Assembly (NCBI RefSeq): GCF_051535215.1
Contig: NZ_JBPPLY010000006.1
Span: 62,001-126,000 of the forward strand
Direction: 5' to 3'
Length of the DNA stretch: 64,000 nucleotides
Origin: Nitrobacter sp051535215
GTDB lineage: Bacteria > Pseudomonadota > Alphaproteobacteria > Rhizobiales > Xanthobacteraceae
Every line of letters begins with the position of its first letter. The stretch's first letter is position 1. The notes under the pieces were generated by a model. It did no database searches, was not told the origin of the DNA, and worked only from the letters and a program-made list of their open reading frames with translations. Of the stretch, positions 18,402 through 27,205 are shown in pieces. The position numbers and the translations under genes were made by a program.

Positions 18402-20549
18402 ATGCGGTTTGCGTTTGGGCGCGTCGGCAAGGACAAGACGGCGGTTTCCAACACGGTCTCCGCGCCAAAGCCTGCGTCGCCAAGGGCTGTCTCGCAGCCG
18501 GGCGATCTCGATGTGCGCGTGATATGGCAGGCGCTGCTGCGAAAGAAGCGCGTGATCATCATCCCGACGCTGCTCGCCTTCGTGCTTTCGCTCGTCGTCG
18601 TCAACCTGATTACGCCCAGATACAAGTCCGAAGCCCGCATCCTGATCGACGGCCGCGAGAACGTTTTTCTGCGACCGAACGCCGAGCGCAACGACGAGCG
18701 CGGCGCGCTCGATCCGGAAGCGGTCGCCAGCCAGGTGCAACTGGTGCTGTCGCGCGATCTTGCCCGCGAGGTGATCGGGAAGAACAAGCTCGCCGAGAAT
18801 CCGGAATTCGATCCGGTGTTGCGCGGCGTTTCTCCAATCAAGTCGTTGCTGGCGCTGTTCGGAATCGGCCGCGATCCGTTGCGGATGACGCCGGAGGAGC
18901 GCGTGCTGGATGCCTATTTCAACCGGCTGACCGCCTACGCCGTCGACAAATCCCGCGTGATCGTCATTGAGTTCCAGTCGCAGGATCCGGAGCTTGCGGC
19001 CCGCATCGCGAATTCGATCGCCGAGGGCTATCTCGTGCTGCAACTGAACGCGCGTCAGGGGCAGGCGAGGGCCGCCGGCCAGTGGCTGTCCGGAGAAATC
19101 GACAGCTTGCGCAAGAAGGTCGCGGATGCCGAATCGCGGGTCGAGGATTTCCGGTCGAAGTCGAGCCTTTTCATAGGCACCAACAACACCTCGCTGTCGA
19201 ACCAGCAACTGGGTGAAATCAACACCCAACTGACCAACGCGCGCGCGCTCAAGTCGGACGCGGAATCGAAGGCGCGGCTGATCCGCGACATGCTTCAGAG
19301 CGGCAGGCCGATCGAAGCCTCCGAGGTTCTCAATTCGGAATTGATCCGCCGCCTGTCCGAGCAGCGCGTGACGCTGCGCGCGCAACTGGCGGAGCAATCC
19401 TCGACCCTGCTCGGTCAACACCCGCGGATTAAGGAACTGAAGGCCCAGCTTGCCGATCTCGATCGCCAGTTGCGTGAGGAAGCCGGCAAGATCTCACGGT
19501 CGCTGGAAAACGATGCCCGCATCGCCAGCGGCCGGGTCGACAGTCTCAGCAACAGCCTGGACCAGTTGAAGAAGCAGGCGACATCGTCCAACGGCGACGA
19601 CGTCAAGCTGCGGGCGCTTGAGCGCGAGGCGAGGGCGCAGCGCGACCTGCTGGAATCCTATCTCGCAAAATATCGCGAAGCCACCACGCGCGAAAACATC
19701 GACGCCACACCGTCCGATGGCCGCATCATCTCGCGCGCCATCGTCTCGAACACGCCGGCGTATCCCAAGAAGCTGCCGATCGTCCTGATCGCGACGCTGG
19801 CGACGCTGATGCTGACGGCGGGCACCGTCGCCACGGGCGAACTGCTGCGTATCACCGCGCCGCGGGCGCCGGCTGCGTTCGAGCCCGTTCCGCAACAGGC
19901 CGCCGCCACTCCGCCGCAGCCGCGCGAACTTCCTCTCCAGCCGGCTGCGGACCTGATCGCAATCGACCGCGTCGCGGACGACCTGCGAGCGGCAGGCGAA
20001 GCCGCGCGCAAGATCACGATCATGGGCACCGGCGAAAACGAGCGCATCATGCTGAGCGCGCTGGCGCTCGGGCGGCTTCTGGCGCATGGCGCCAAGGTGG
20101 TCCTGGTCGATCTGTCGCCGGCATCGTCGACCCTGACCGCCGCCGCGGTCGATCCGGCGGCGCCGGGACTGGCCGAACTGATGCTGGGCGAGGCCTCCTT
20201 CGGAGAAGTTATCAGCCGCGATGGACACTCGCCGGTTCATCTGGTGGTCGCCGGACGGTCGGGGGCCGACCGCGCGCTGCTGCAATCGCCGCGCCTGACG
20301 ATTGCGCTCGACGCCCTGCTGCGGGTTTACGATCACGTCCTGCTTGTCGCCGGCACTGCCACCGACCTGCCGGCGAAACTCCTGACCGAGCAGGCGCGCG
20401 CGATCGTCGTTCCCGACCCGTCGATGAGCGTGGAGGCGCGGTCGCGGTTCGGCGATCAGCTCACGGCGATAGGTTTCGCGTCGGTGACGATGCTCGATCC
20501 GATGTCGTTGCCGCCGGAGATCCAGAACGGTCCGCGCGAGGCGGCCTGA
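18402..20549 (+). CDS. Wzc/GumC-like polysaccharide copolymerase with a degenerate ATPase domain
   Basis: 715 residues from the ATG at 18402, with GGAG six bases upstream (GTG at 18399 is too close). A Wzz domain with the first membrane helix lies at about 55-73, a long periplasmic coiled coil (about 190-450, GNVR-type), and the second helix at about 464-485 (PKKLPIVLIATLATLMLTAG). The C-terminal ~200 residues resemble the BY-kinase/CpsD fold (KITIMGTGENERIML, KVVLVDLSP, VYDHVLLVAG), but the Walker A GK[ST] is missing, the Walker B Asp is missing and there is no Tyr cluster. It probably controls chain length or export as a structural copolymerase. Confidence 0.88.
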   Translation: MRFAFGRVGKDKTAVSNTVSAPKPASPRAVSQPGDLDVRVIWQALLRKKRVIIIPTLLAFVLSLVVVNLITPRYKSEARILIDGRENVFLRPNAERNDERGALDPEAVASQVQLVLSRDLAREVIGKNKLAENPEFDPVLRGVSPIKSLLALFGIGRDPLRMTPEERVLDAYFNRLTAYAVDKSRVIVIEFQSQDPELAARIANSIAEGYLVLQLNARQGQARAAGQWLSGEIDSLRKKVADAESRVEDFRSKSSLFIGTNNTSLSNQQLGEINTQLTNARALKSDAESKARLIRDMLQSGRPIEASEVLNSELIRRLSEQRVTLRAQLAEQSSTLLGQHPRIKELKAQLADLDRQLREEAGKISRSLENDARIASGRVDSLSNSLDQLKKQATSSNGDDVKLRALEREARAQRDLLESYLAKYREATTRENIDATPSDGRIISRAIVSNTPAYPKKLPIVLIATLATLMLTAGTVATGELLRITAPRAPAAFEPVPQQAAATPPQPRELPLQPAADLIAIDRVADDLRAAGEAARKITIMGTGENERIMLSALALGRLLAHGAKVVLVDLSPASSTLTAAAVDPAAPGLAELMLGEASFGEVISRDGHSPVHLVVAGRSGADRALLQSPRLTIALDALLRVYDHVLLVAGTATDLPAKLLTEQARAIVVPDPSMSVEARSRFGDQLTAIGFASVTMLDPMSLPPEIQNGPREAA

Positions 20550-20576
20550 ATCCTTCCGCCGGGAAGCGACGTATCG

Positions 20577-21776
20577 TCAGCGCTGCAGCGCGCCGCGCAG
20601 CGTCTGCGCCATCCGCTTCAACGCCGGCGTCTGCTTCACGAGGCGCTTGGCGCGGGCCACCGAGGACATGCCGGCGGCGGCCATCCTGCCGCGCGTTGTG
20701 AGCGGCAGATAGCTGTCGAAGATCGGTTCGTCGTCCTTGCAGAACAGGCGCTTGTAGTCGTCCGACCCGATCCCGAGATCGAGCGAGGTGTAGCCGCGCT
20801 CGGCATAGTGATCGACGATATCGCGCATCAGGATCAGGCCCGGGCTGTAGTGGGCGCTGTCCGACAGTGTGTAGGTGTTGAACATCATCGAGAAGCGCTC
20901 TCCGTCGGCGACGCCGGCGAAGATCGCGATCACCTCGGCGTCGCATTCGAGGGCATGGATTTCGATGACGTGGCCGCCGTCCGGCAGCGGCGTCAGGCAG
21001 GCCGCTCGCAGGAAGTCCTCGACGCCGGGATCGGCGAACACGTTCGGCAGCTTCTGCGCGGCCATCCGCAGCGGCTTGATCGCGAAGAACGCATCGCACA
21101 TCCGCGTGATCTCGGCGTCGGTCGTCGCCACGCGATAGCGGAAGCCGGGCAGCGTCTGGAGTTTGCGCTCCTTGCTTCTGAGCCGGCGGCGAAACGAGTT
21201 GCTGATGCGCTCGGACGGCGCCGCGCCCGACGCCATCGTCATCAGCGGGCAACCGTTGGCGGATGGCTGGTTCGGCAGCAGCGCCATCGGGTTTTGCAGG
21301 TCGCGCCAGCGTTGCGGTTGCCGCGCAAGCGCCAGCACGTCGATTTTGGTGGGGACCTCGCGGATGCCGCGAAGCAGCGCATCGAGATCGGCCTGCGTGG
21401 CGGAGACGGCGAAATCCCGTTGCCAGAGCGCCATGTTGAAGGTCGTGTGCTTGCCGCCCATGAAGCGCGCGACACGGATGCCGTTCTCCGCGCCGGCTGC
21501 GAGCGGCAACAGCAATAGTGGCCGCTGCTCGGCGTCGCTGGCGACGATCACGTACGGCTGGAGATTGGTCCGGGTTCCGACGTGCCTTTGCCAGGCCGAC
21601 AGGAAGTCGAACCGCTGATAGGGCGTCGAGACCTGTGAAGTCTCCAGATCGCGCCAGACCGGCTCGACATCATTCAGATCGTGAAAGACCTCGACATGCG
21701 CGATACGCCGCTCGCTTGATCGCGTGCATGCGTTCGCCGCCGCCGTCGGGCTTCCGATCACAGCCGCCAAGGTCAT
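20577..21776 (-). CDS. FemAB/CelD-like GNAT-fold acyltransferase
   Basis: 399 residues, ending 27 bases from the converging Wzc-like gene. The C-terminal half contains an Acetyltransf_6 (BioF2-like/CelD) domain with MMFNTYTLSDSAHYSPGLILM and YTSLDLGIGSDDYKRLFC; the N-terminal half has WRDLETSQVSTPYQRFDFLSA, also typical. Members of this family sit in exopolysaccharide and cellulose loci and probably acylate or otherwise modify sugars. Being next to the polysaccharide export genes suggests modification of the same polymer. The substrate is not predictable from sequence. Confidence 0.82.
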   Translation of the reverse strand: MTLAAVIGSPTAAANACTRSSERRIAHVEVFHDLNDVEPVWRDLETSQVSTPYQRFDFLSAWQRHVGTRTNLQPYVIVASDAEQRPLLLLPLAAGAENGIRVARFMGGKHTTFNMALWQRDFAVSATQADLDALLRGIREVPTKIDVLALARQPQRWRDLQNPMALLPNQPSANGCPLMTMASGAAPSERISNSFRRRLRSKERKLQTLPGFRYRVATTDAEITRMCDAFFAIKPLRMAAQKLPNVFADPGVEDFLRAACLTPLPDGGHVIEIHALECDAEVIAIFAGVADGERFSMMFNTYTLSDSAHYSPGLILMRDIVDHYAERGYTSLDLGIGSDDYKRLFCKDDEPIFDSYLPLTTRGRMAAAGMSSVARAKRLVKQTPALKRMAQTLRGALQR

Positions 21777-21928
21777 CGCTGAAGCCTGTTATCGCTGTTG
21801 TTTACTTTTCGCTTTGCCGGACCCTTGCATGGGAAGTGTCAACAAAGGGTAATGCCAATAGGCAAGCGGGAGAGGGCGGATTGCGGCGGTTGCGCTCCGC
21901 GAGCAGTCAATCGGCGACGATGGGGGGC

Positions 21929-22135
21929 TTACGCGTCGGGTTTCGCCATCCAACTGACGATGGGCATGGCCGGCAAGACCCAGCCGAGCCCGGCGACCGG
22001 ATAGAAGATCGCCTGATAGAGCCCGGATGCCGCGAGCCATGGCGTCTGCGCGACCGTCATGCCGAGCAGCGACCAGACGACGACCAGCACGAGCAGGGCG
22101 ATGGTGCCGAGGAATTTCCGAGTACGGATCCGCAT
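21929..22135 (-). CDS. DUF2842 small membrane protein
   Basis: 68 residues with two hydrophobic helices (about 8-30 and 38-60) separated by a short loop (AQTPWLAASGLYQ). The pattern RKFLGTIALLVLVVVW and FYPVAGLGWVLPAMPIVSWM matches the alphaproteobacterial DUF2842 family, whose function is unknown. It is divergent from heme A synthase with about 98 bases between the starts, a frequent arrangement in this group. A role linked to cytochrome oxidase assembly is only a positional guess. Confidence 0.85.
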   Translation of the reverse strand: MRIRTRKFLGTIALLVLVVVWSLLGMTVAQTPWLAASGLYQAIFYPVAGLGWVLPAMPIVSWMAKPDA

Positions 22136-22233
22136 ACCTTAAAAATGCAACTCGCGGGGCTGGGACGAGGCTTGCGCCGAGGCTGCGGTGGACTATAAAG
22201 GGCCCGAAAAATGCATTCAACACACGGATTTTG

Positions 22234-23316
22234 ATGACCCGTCCGATGGCACAAAAGGGGTTCCAGCTACGCGCCGTGCGATGGTGGCTGGTGTTCGTGG
22301 CGCTGTTGATCGCCGCCATGGTGCTGGTCGGGGGAGCGACCCGGCTGACCGAATCCGGTCTTTCGATCGTCGAATGGAAGCCCGTGACGGGCACTTTGCC
22401 CCCGCTCACGCAAAATGAGTGGTCCCAGGCCTTCGAGGGCTACAAGAAGATCCCGCAGTACAGCGAAATGAACGCGGGCATGACGCTCGACCAGTTCAAG
22501 ACCATCTTCTGGTGGGAATGGAGCCACCGGCTGCTGGGACGCTTCATCGGCGTGGCCTTCCTGCTGCCGTTCCTCTGGTTCATGTGGCGCGGCATGTTGC
22601 CGTCCGACCTGAAGCGCCGGCTGTGGATCATTTTCGGTCTGGGCGGGCTTCAGGGCGCGGTCGGCTGGTGGATGGTCGCCTCCGGTCTCACCAATCGCGT
22701 CGAGGTGTCGCAATATCGTCTCGCGACCCATCTGGTGCTGGCTCTGCTGATTTTCGCGGCCATCGTCTGGACCGTGCGGCGATTGTCGGATCGACCGTCG
22801 TTGCAGCCGCCGCTGCGATTGCGGATGACCAGCGGCATTCTGGTTGTGCTGGTATTCGTGCAGCTTTATTTCGGGGCGCTGGTCGCCGGACTGCGCGCCG
22901 GCAAGGTCTTCAATACCTGGCCCGACATCGACGGATCGTTCATTCCGTCCTCCGCGCGGCTGTTTTTCGAACAACCGTGGTGGCGTAATCTGTTCGACAA
23001 TACGCTCACGGTGCAGTTCGAGCATCGCATGATGGCTTATACGTTGTTCGCGATCGCGATCCTGCATCTCATCGACGCGGTGGTGTCGCGCGCCGGCGGT
23101 GCCGTCGTGCGCGGGGCGCTCTGGCTGGCGGCGGCAATGACGTTGCAGGCGACGCTCGGAATCCTGACTCTCCTGAACCAGGTTCCGATCCTGCTCGCGC
23201 TGGTGCATCAGGGAGTTGCGATCCTCGTCCTGACGCTCGCGGTTGTTCAGGCGGAACGGCTGATGGCCGGCAACACCGCGTTGGAGCGGCACCGGCTGCG
23301 CGTGGCGGCCGGATAG
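22234..23316 (+). CDS. ctaA: Heme A synthase (COX15/CtaA)
   Basis: 360 residues from the ATG at 22234; the frame is open much farther upstream, but that part runs antisense through the DUF2842 gene and the chosen length fits the family. Eight membrane helices in two four-helix halves. Heme-liganding His residues are in WWEWSHRLLGR, ATHLVLAL, FEHRMMAYT and LVHQGVA, the two-by-two arrangement expected. It oxidises the C8 methyl of heme O to give heme A for aa3-type cytochrome oxidase. The heme O synthase (ctaB) is not in the window. Confidence 0.95.
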   Translation: MTRPMAQKGFQLRAVRWWLVFVALLIAAMVLVGGATRLTESGLSIVEWKPVTGTLPPLTQNEWSQAFEGYKKIPQYSEMNAGMTLDQFKTIFWWEWSHRLLGRFIGVAFLLPFLWFMWRGMLPSDLKRRLWIIFGLGGLQGAVGWWMVASGLTNRVEVSQYRLATHLVLALLIFAAIVWTVRRLSDRPSLQPPLRLRMTSGILVVLVFVQLYFGALVAGLRAGKVFNTWPDIDGSFIPSSARLFFEQPWWRNLFDNTLTVQFEHRMMAYTLFAIAILHLIDAVVSRAGGAVVRGALWLAAAMTLQATLGILTLLNQVPILLALVHQGVAILVLTLAVVQAERLMAGNTALERHRLRVAAG

Positions 23317-23635
23317 GCCGATCAAAGGAAGCGTGGCGTAGTTGCGGCGCGTCTCTTTTTTTGCACGCCCGAGGCGATCGGCAGCCCTCCGTTGAGAAAC
23401 GGAGCGGTGGTGGTACTATCAGCAGAATCCGCCTGACACGCGATGTGATCGATTCAATCGTCACGGACTGATTCACGTCCTCATAACGGACCGGCCCGAA
23501 TTCTGGCCCTGTACAGATTTTCGAACCTGCATCATGATGCCCGGGTCATGAGCAAGCCTCGATAAGGTGGAAATCTCATAACCCCGCCCGATCGATGGCG
23601 AGCCCGAAGCGGGCGGAGCGAAATCGGGGTGAGGA
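23317..23635. other. 319-base intergenic region with no recognisable gene
   Basis: Lies between ctaA and the narK-like gene. It contains a short T-run (CTCTTTTTTTGC near 23351) and a GGGGTGAGGA ribosome-binding stretch just before the next start. I see no small RNA, riboswitch or protein-coding gene here that I can support. Confidence 0.5.
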
Positions 23636-24892
23636 ATGGCGAGATCCGGCAATCTGTCCGTCCTGTTCATCACCACCTGGGCCTTCACCGTCTGCTTCGC
23701 CGTCTGGATGATGTTCGGCGTGGTCGGCATTCCGATCCGCGAACAACTGGGGCTCGGTTCGACCGAGTTCGGTCTCCTCACGGCGACGCCCGTCCTGACT
23801 GGTGCGATTTTTCGTTTGCCGCTCGGCATCTGGACCGACCGCTTCGGCGGACGGATCATCATGCTGCTGTTGCTGGTCGTCTGTGCGGTCCCGCTCTGGC
23901 TTGCCGCCTATGCGACCGCGCTCTGGCAGTTTCTGCTGCTCGGACTGGCGCTCGGCCTCGTCGGCGCCTCGTTTTCGGTCGGCACGCCTTACATCGCGCG
24001 TTTCTTTCCAAAGGAGAGCCGAGGTTTCGCGATGGGCTTCTTCGGCGCGGGAACGGTTGGTGCGGCGCTCAACATGTTCGTCGCGCCCTGGCTGATCGCG
24101 GCCTATGGCTGGCAGATGGTGCCCAAGGTCTATGCCGTCGCGCTGTTGGTCACGGCGCTTTTGTTCTGGGTGTTGTCCAAGCCTGATCCCGGCGTCGGCG
24201 GTCAGGTACCATCGATGTGGCAGCAACTGTCGGTGCTGCGCGATCCGCGGGTCTGGAAATACTGCCAGTACTATTCGATCGTGTTCGGCGGCTTCACCGC
24301 GCTGTCGATCTGGATGCCGCAATATTTCAAGACCGAGTACGGCTTCACCATCGCGCAGGCTTCGCTGCTGGCCGCCTGCTTCTCGCTGCCCGGCGGCGCC
24401 TTCCGCGCTTTCGGCGGCTGGCTGTCGGATCGCTTTGGTGCCCACAACGTGACATGGTGGGTGTTGTGGGTCGCGTGGGTCTGCCTGTTCCTGCTGTCTT
24501 ACCCCAAAACCGATCTGATCGTGCACACGATCCGCGATCCCCTGAGTTTCCGCATCGCCCTGCCGTCGTGGTTCTTCACGATGCTTCTGTTCACGCTCGG
24601 CATCGCCTTTGCCTGCGGCATGGCTTCGACGTTCAAGTACATCGGCGACGATTTCCCCGACAGCATGGGAGCGGTGTCCGGCATCGTCGGCATGGCGGGC
24701 GGTCTGGGCGGCTTTCTGCTGCCGATCATATTCGGAGCGATCCTCGACCTGCTTGGCGTGAACTCGAGCTGCTTCATGCTGCTCTACGGCATCATCTGGG
24801 TGTCGCTGACCCTCAACTATCTGACTGAAGTGCGGCGAGCACCCGTCATGGGCGAACGGCCTCGCTCGCCTGCGGCGGAGCAGTCGCGTTAG
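23636..24892 (+). CDS. NarK-type nitrate/nitrite MFS transporter
   Basis: 418 residues, about 12 membrane helices. The start has a strong GGGGTGAGGA site. Family hallmarks are the Arg-containing helix-2 segment IFRLPLGIWTDRFGGR, its counterpart in the second half GGAFRAFGGWLSDRFGAHN, and two Gly-rich nitrate-signature stretches, GFFGAGTVGAALNMF and GIVGMAGGLGGFLLPIIFG. It resembles NarK/NasA carriers that move nitrate or nitrite (symport or exchange). No nitrate or nitrite reductase, nor any nitrogen-responsive regulator, is beside it, so whether it serves assimilation or respiration is open. In Nitrobacter-type hosts a nitrite-import role would be possible. Confidence 0.87.
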   Translation: MARSGNLSVLFITTWAFTVCFAVWMMFGVVGIPIREQLGLGSTEFGLLTATPVLTGAIFRLPLGIWTDRFGGRIIMLLLLVVCAVPLWLAAYATALWQFLLLGLALGLVGASFSVGTPYIARFFPKESRGFAMGFFGAGTVGAALNMFVAPWLIAAYGWQMVPKVYAVALLVTALLFWVLSKPDPGVGGQVPSMWQQLSVLRDPRVWKYCQYYSIVFGGFTALSIWMPQYFKTEYGFTIAQASLLAACFSLPGGAFRAFGGWLSDRFGAHNVTWWVLWVAWVCLFLLSYPKTDLIVHTIRDPLSFRIALPSWFFTMLLFTLGIAFACGMASTFKYIGDDFPDSMGAVSGIVGMAGGLGGFLLPIIFGAILDLLGVNSSCFMLLYGIIWVSLTLNYLTEVRRAPVMGERPRSPAAEQSR

Positions 24893-24924
24893 AGTTTGCG
24901 CGTTTTGACAGAAGCGGTTCTATC

Positions 24925-24998
24925 TTGTCATTGCCGCACCCCCGGCAATCCCTCTCTCTTCGAAGAAGGTGGATGCCCGGCATAAGCCGGGCATGACG
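24925..24998. repeat. Palindromic intergenic repeat between converging genes
   Basis: Starts TTGTCATTGCC and ends in a perfect hairpin ATGCCCGGC-ATAA-GCCGGGCAT followed by GACGG. The TGTCATT...ATGAC ends are shared with the element at 27084-27190. It lies between narK and metY, which converge, and the hairpin may also act as a weak terminator for both. Confidence 0.6.
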
Positions 24999-25024
24999 GG
25001 CATCCCGTCCAAAGCAAACCCGTT

Positions 25025-26302
25025 CTACGTCATCGCCTGATCGAGGTCGGCCATCAGGTCTTCCTTGTCCTCGATGCCGATCGACAGGCGGACGATGTCG
25101 GGGCCGGCGCCTGCGCGCGTCTTGGCCGCGTCGTCAAGCTGGCTGTGCGTGGTCGATGCCGGATGGATCACGAGCGAGCGGGTATCGCCGATATTGGCGA
25201 GGTGCGAGAACAGCCGGAGTTTCGACACCAGATTGACGCCGGCGTCGTATCCGCCCTTCAGGCTGAACGTGAACACCGCGCCCGCGCCCTTCGGCGAATA
25301 TTTGCGTGCGAGCGCGTTGTACTTGTCGCTCGGCAATCCGGCGTAGTTGACGGCGGCGACCGCGGGATGCGCGGCCAGCCATTCGGCGATCGCCTGAGCG
25401 TTCTCGCAATGCCTCTGCATCCGCAACGGTAGCGTCTCGATGCCGGTCAGGATCATGAAGGCGTTGAAGGGCGACAGCGCCGGGCCGAGGTCGCGCAGGC
25501 CCAGCACACGGCAGGCGATCGCGAATGAGAAGTTGCCGAACGTCTCCTGCATCCGGATGCCGTGATATTCCGGGCGCGGCTCGCTCAGCATCGGATACTT
25601 GTTGTCCTTCGACCAGTCGAACGTACCGGCGTCGACGATGATGCCGCCGAGCGAGTTGCCATGGCCGCCGAGAAACTTTGTGAGCGAGTGAAGCACGATG
25701 TCGGCGCCGTGCTCGATCGGCCGTATGAGATAGGGGCTCGCCATCGTGTTGTCGACGATCAGGGGAACGCCCGCCTTGCGAGCGACAGCGGCGACGGCTT
25801 CGATGTCGGTGATCGAGCCTCTCGGGTTGGCGATGGATTCGATGAAGATCGCCCGCGTCCGCGGCGTGACCGCCTGCTCGAAGGATTCGATCTCGTCGGG
25901 GTCGGCCCACGCCACGTTCCAGCCGAAGCTCTTGAAGGCGTGGGTAAACTGGTTGATCGATCCGCCGTAGAGCTTGCGCGAGGCGATGACCTCGTCGCCG
26001 GGCTTCATGAGTTGCTGAAGCGTGACGACCTGCGCGGCGTGTCCCGAGGCCACCGCGAGCGCCGCGGTGCCGCCTTCGAGCGCGGCGACGCGTTCCTCCA
26101 GCACCGCGTTGGTCGGATTGCCGAGGCGGGTGTAGATATTGCCGAAGGCCTGCAATCCGAACAGCGACGCTGCGTGGTCGGCGTCGTTGAAGACGAACGA
26201 CGTGGTCTGATAGATCGGCGTCGTGCGCGCGCCGGTGGTCGGATCAGGCTGCGCGCCGGCGTGGACGGCAAGCGTTGCAAAGCCGGGGATGCGATCGGTC
26301 AT
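25025..26302 (-). CDS. metY: O-acetylhomoserine sulfhydrylase (PLP-dependent)
   Basis: 425 residues. The N-terminal FATLAVHAGAQPDPTTGAR and TPIYQTTSFVF are the hallmark of MetY. The PLP-binding Lys is in ADIVLHSLTKFLGGHGNSLGG near residue 207, with GGTAALAVASGHAA earlier and GDTRSLVIHPASTTHSQL near the end. It converts O-acetylhomoserine plus sulfide to homocysteine. The close relative MetZ (O-succinylhomoserine) is shorter, so O-acetyl is preferred here. I looked for a SAM-II-type riboswitch in the ~150 bases upstream and did not find one. Confidence 0.92.
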   Translation of the reverse strand: MTDRIPGFATLAVHAGAQPDPTTGARTTPIYQTTSFVFNDADHAASLFGLQAFGNIYTRLGNPTNAVLEERVAALEGGTAALAVASGHAAQVVTLQQLMKPGDEVIASRKLYGGSINQFTHAFKSFGWNVAWADPDEIESFEQAVTPRTRAIFIESIANPRGSITDIEAVAAVARKAGVPLIVDNTMASPYLIRPIEHGADIVLHSLTKFLGGHGNSLGGIIVDAGTFDWSKDNKYPMLSEPRPEYHGIRMQETFGNFSFAIACRVLGLRDLGPALSPFNAFMILTGIETLPLRMQRHCENAQAIAEWLAAHPAVAAVNYAGLPSDKYNALARKYSPKGAGAVFTFSLKGGYDAGVNLVSKLRLFSHLANIGDTRSLVIHPASTTHSQLDDAAKTRAGAGPDIVRLSIGIEDKEDLMADLDQAMT

Positions 26303-26450
26303 CTCATGTCCTGTTTCGGTCGGAGGTCATTCCGCTAAAGTGTTTTCGATGCTGATGGGATCATGCGCCGCCGTCAAGGCGCTAGGAGAGGCTTTGCCGG
26401 TTTCGGCATGCGGCCTTGGGGCGCGGCGAAGCTGAGGAAGGTTTATGCGC

Positions 26451-27035
26451 TCACGCCGGGTCGCTTCTGTCCTTGGCGGCGCGGTCGGCGGCCAGCGTGC
26501 TGCCGCCGCCAACGCTCACGCGGTTGAGCGACAGCCGCTGGCCATGCACGGGCATGGGCGCGCGTTTCGAACTCAGCGTACGCGAGTTGACGCCCATCCA
26601 TGAAATCTCCGACGACAGGCGGCCGTATTCGATCTTCGGACAGCGGTTCATCACAACCTTGATGCCGGCCGCCTCGGCTTTCGCAGCCGCCGCGTCGTCG
26701 CGCGCGCCGAGCTGCATCCAGATCACCTTCGGCAAAGGCGACAGCGTCAGCGCCTCCTCGACGATCGGCATGATGTGGCTGGAAGAGCGGAAGATGTCGA
26801 CCATGTCGAGGGGGCGGCCGATGTCCTTCAACGATGCAACGAAGGGCTTGCCGACCAGGCTCTTGCCGATGTGGCCCGGATTGACCGGGATCATGTCGTA
26901 TCCGCGTTCGGCGAGATACTTGAACGCGAAGTAGCTCGGCCGCACGTTGACCGGCGAGGCGCCGACCATCGCGATGGTCTTCACGCTGTCCAGGATCCCG
27001 CGGATATAGCTGTCGTCGTAGGTGTCGTGGTTCAT
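26451..27035 (-). CDS. CoA-binding protein (YccU-like)
   Basis: About 194 residues from the ATG at 27035; the longer frame starts with TTG and reads into a repeat. A Rossmann-like CoA-binding domain covers residues ~10-140: VKTIAMVGASPVNVRPSYFAFKYL, MIPVNPGHIG and VIWMQLGARDDAAAAKAEAAG, then VMNRCPKIEYGRL. Homologues (YccU, Thermus TTHA1899-type) bind CoA but have no settled physiological role. The ~50-residue C-terminal tail (RVSVGGGSTLAADRAAK) is a commonly seen extension. It is between metY and an enoyl-CoA-hydratase-like gene on the same strand; the repeat separates it from the latter. Confidence 0.85.
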   Translation of the reverse strand: MNHDTYDDSYIRGILDSVKTIAMVGASPVNVRPSYFAFKYLAERGYDMIPVNPGHIGKSLVGKPFVASLKDIGRPLDMVDIFRSSSHIMPIVEEALTLSPLPKVIWMQLGARDDAAAAKAEAAGIKVVMNRCPKIEYGRLSSEISWMGVNSRTLSSKRAPMPVHGQRLSLNRVSVGGGSTLAADRAAKDRSDPA

Positions 27036-27083
27036 TTTCAAGTCCAGGTCATTGAAATCATCGCGGCCGTTCAAGCCGATGTT

Positions 27084-27190
27084 GTCATTCCGGGATGCGC
27101 GGTCTTATCGCGCCGCCCCGCAATCCGTGTGTCCGGCAGTGTTTATGGATTCCGGGTTTGCTCGCGAAGGGCGCCGCGCCCCGAAATGAC
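27084..27190. repeat. Dispersed palindromic repeat with inverted TGTCATTCCGGG-type ends
   Basis: The left end TGTCATTCCGGG and right end CCCCGAAATGAC are near-perfect inverted copies about 107 bases apart; the inside is GC-rich with TATGGATTCCGGG. The pattern fits the short palindromic repeats I know from Bradyrhizobium-like genomes. It lies between two minus-strand genes. Confidence 0.65.
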
Positions 27191-27205
27191 GAAGAAAATT
27201 GAGTC

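Noticed and set aside
26303..26450. SAM-II-type riboswitch ahead of metY
   Set aside because: I looked for the conserved SAM-II pseudoknot core and found only partial GC-rich pairing, so it cannot be supported.
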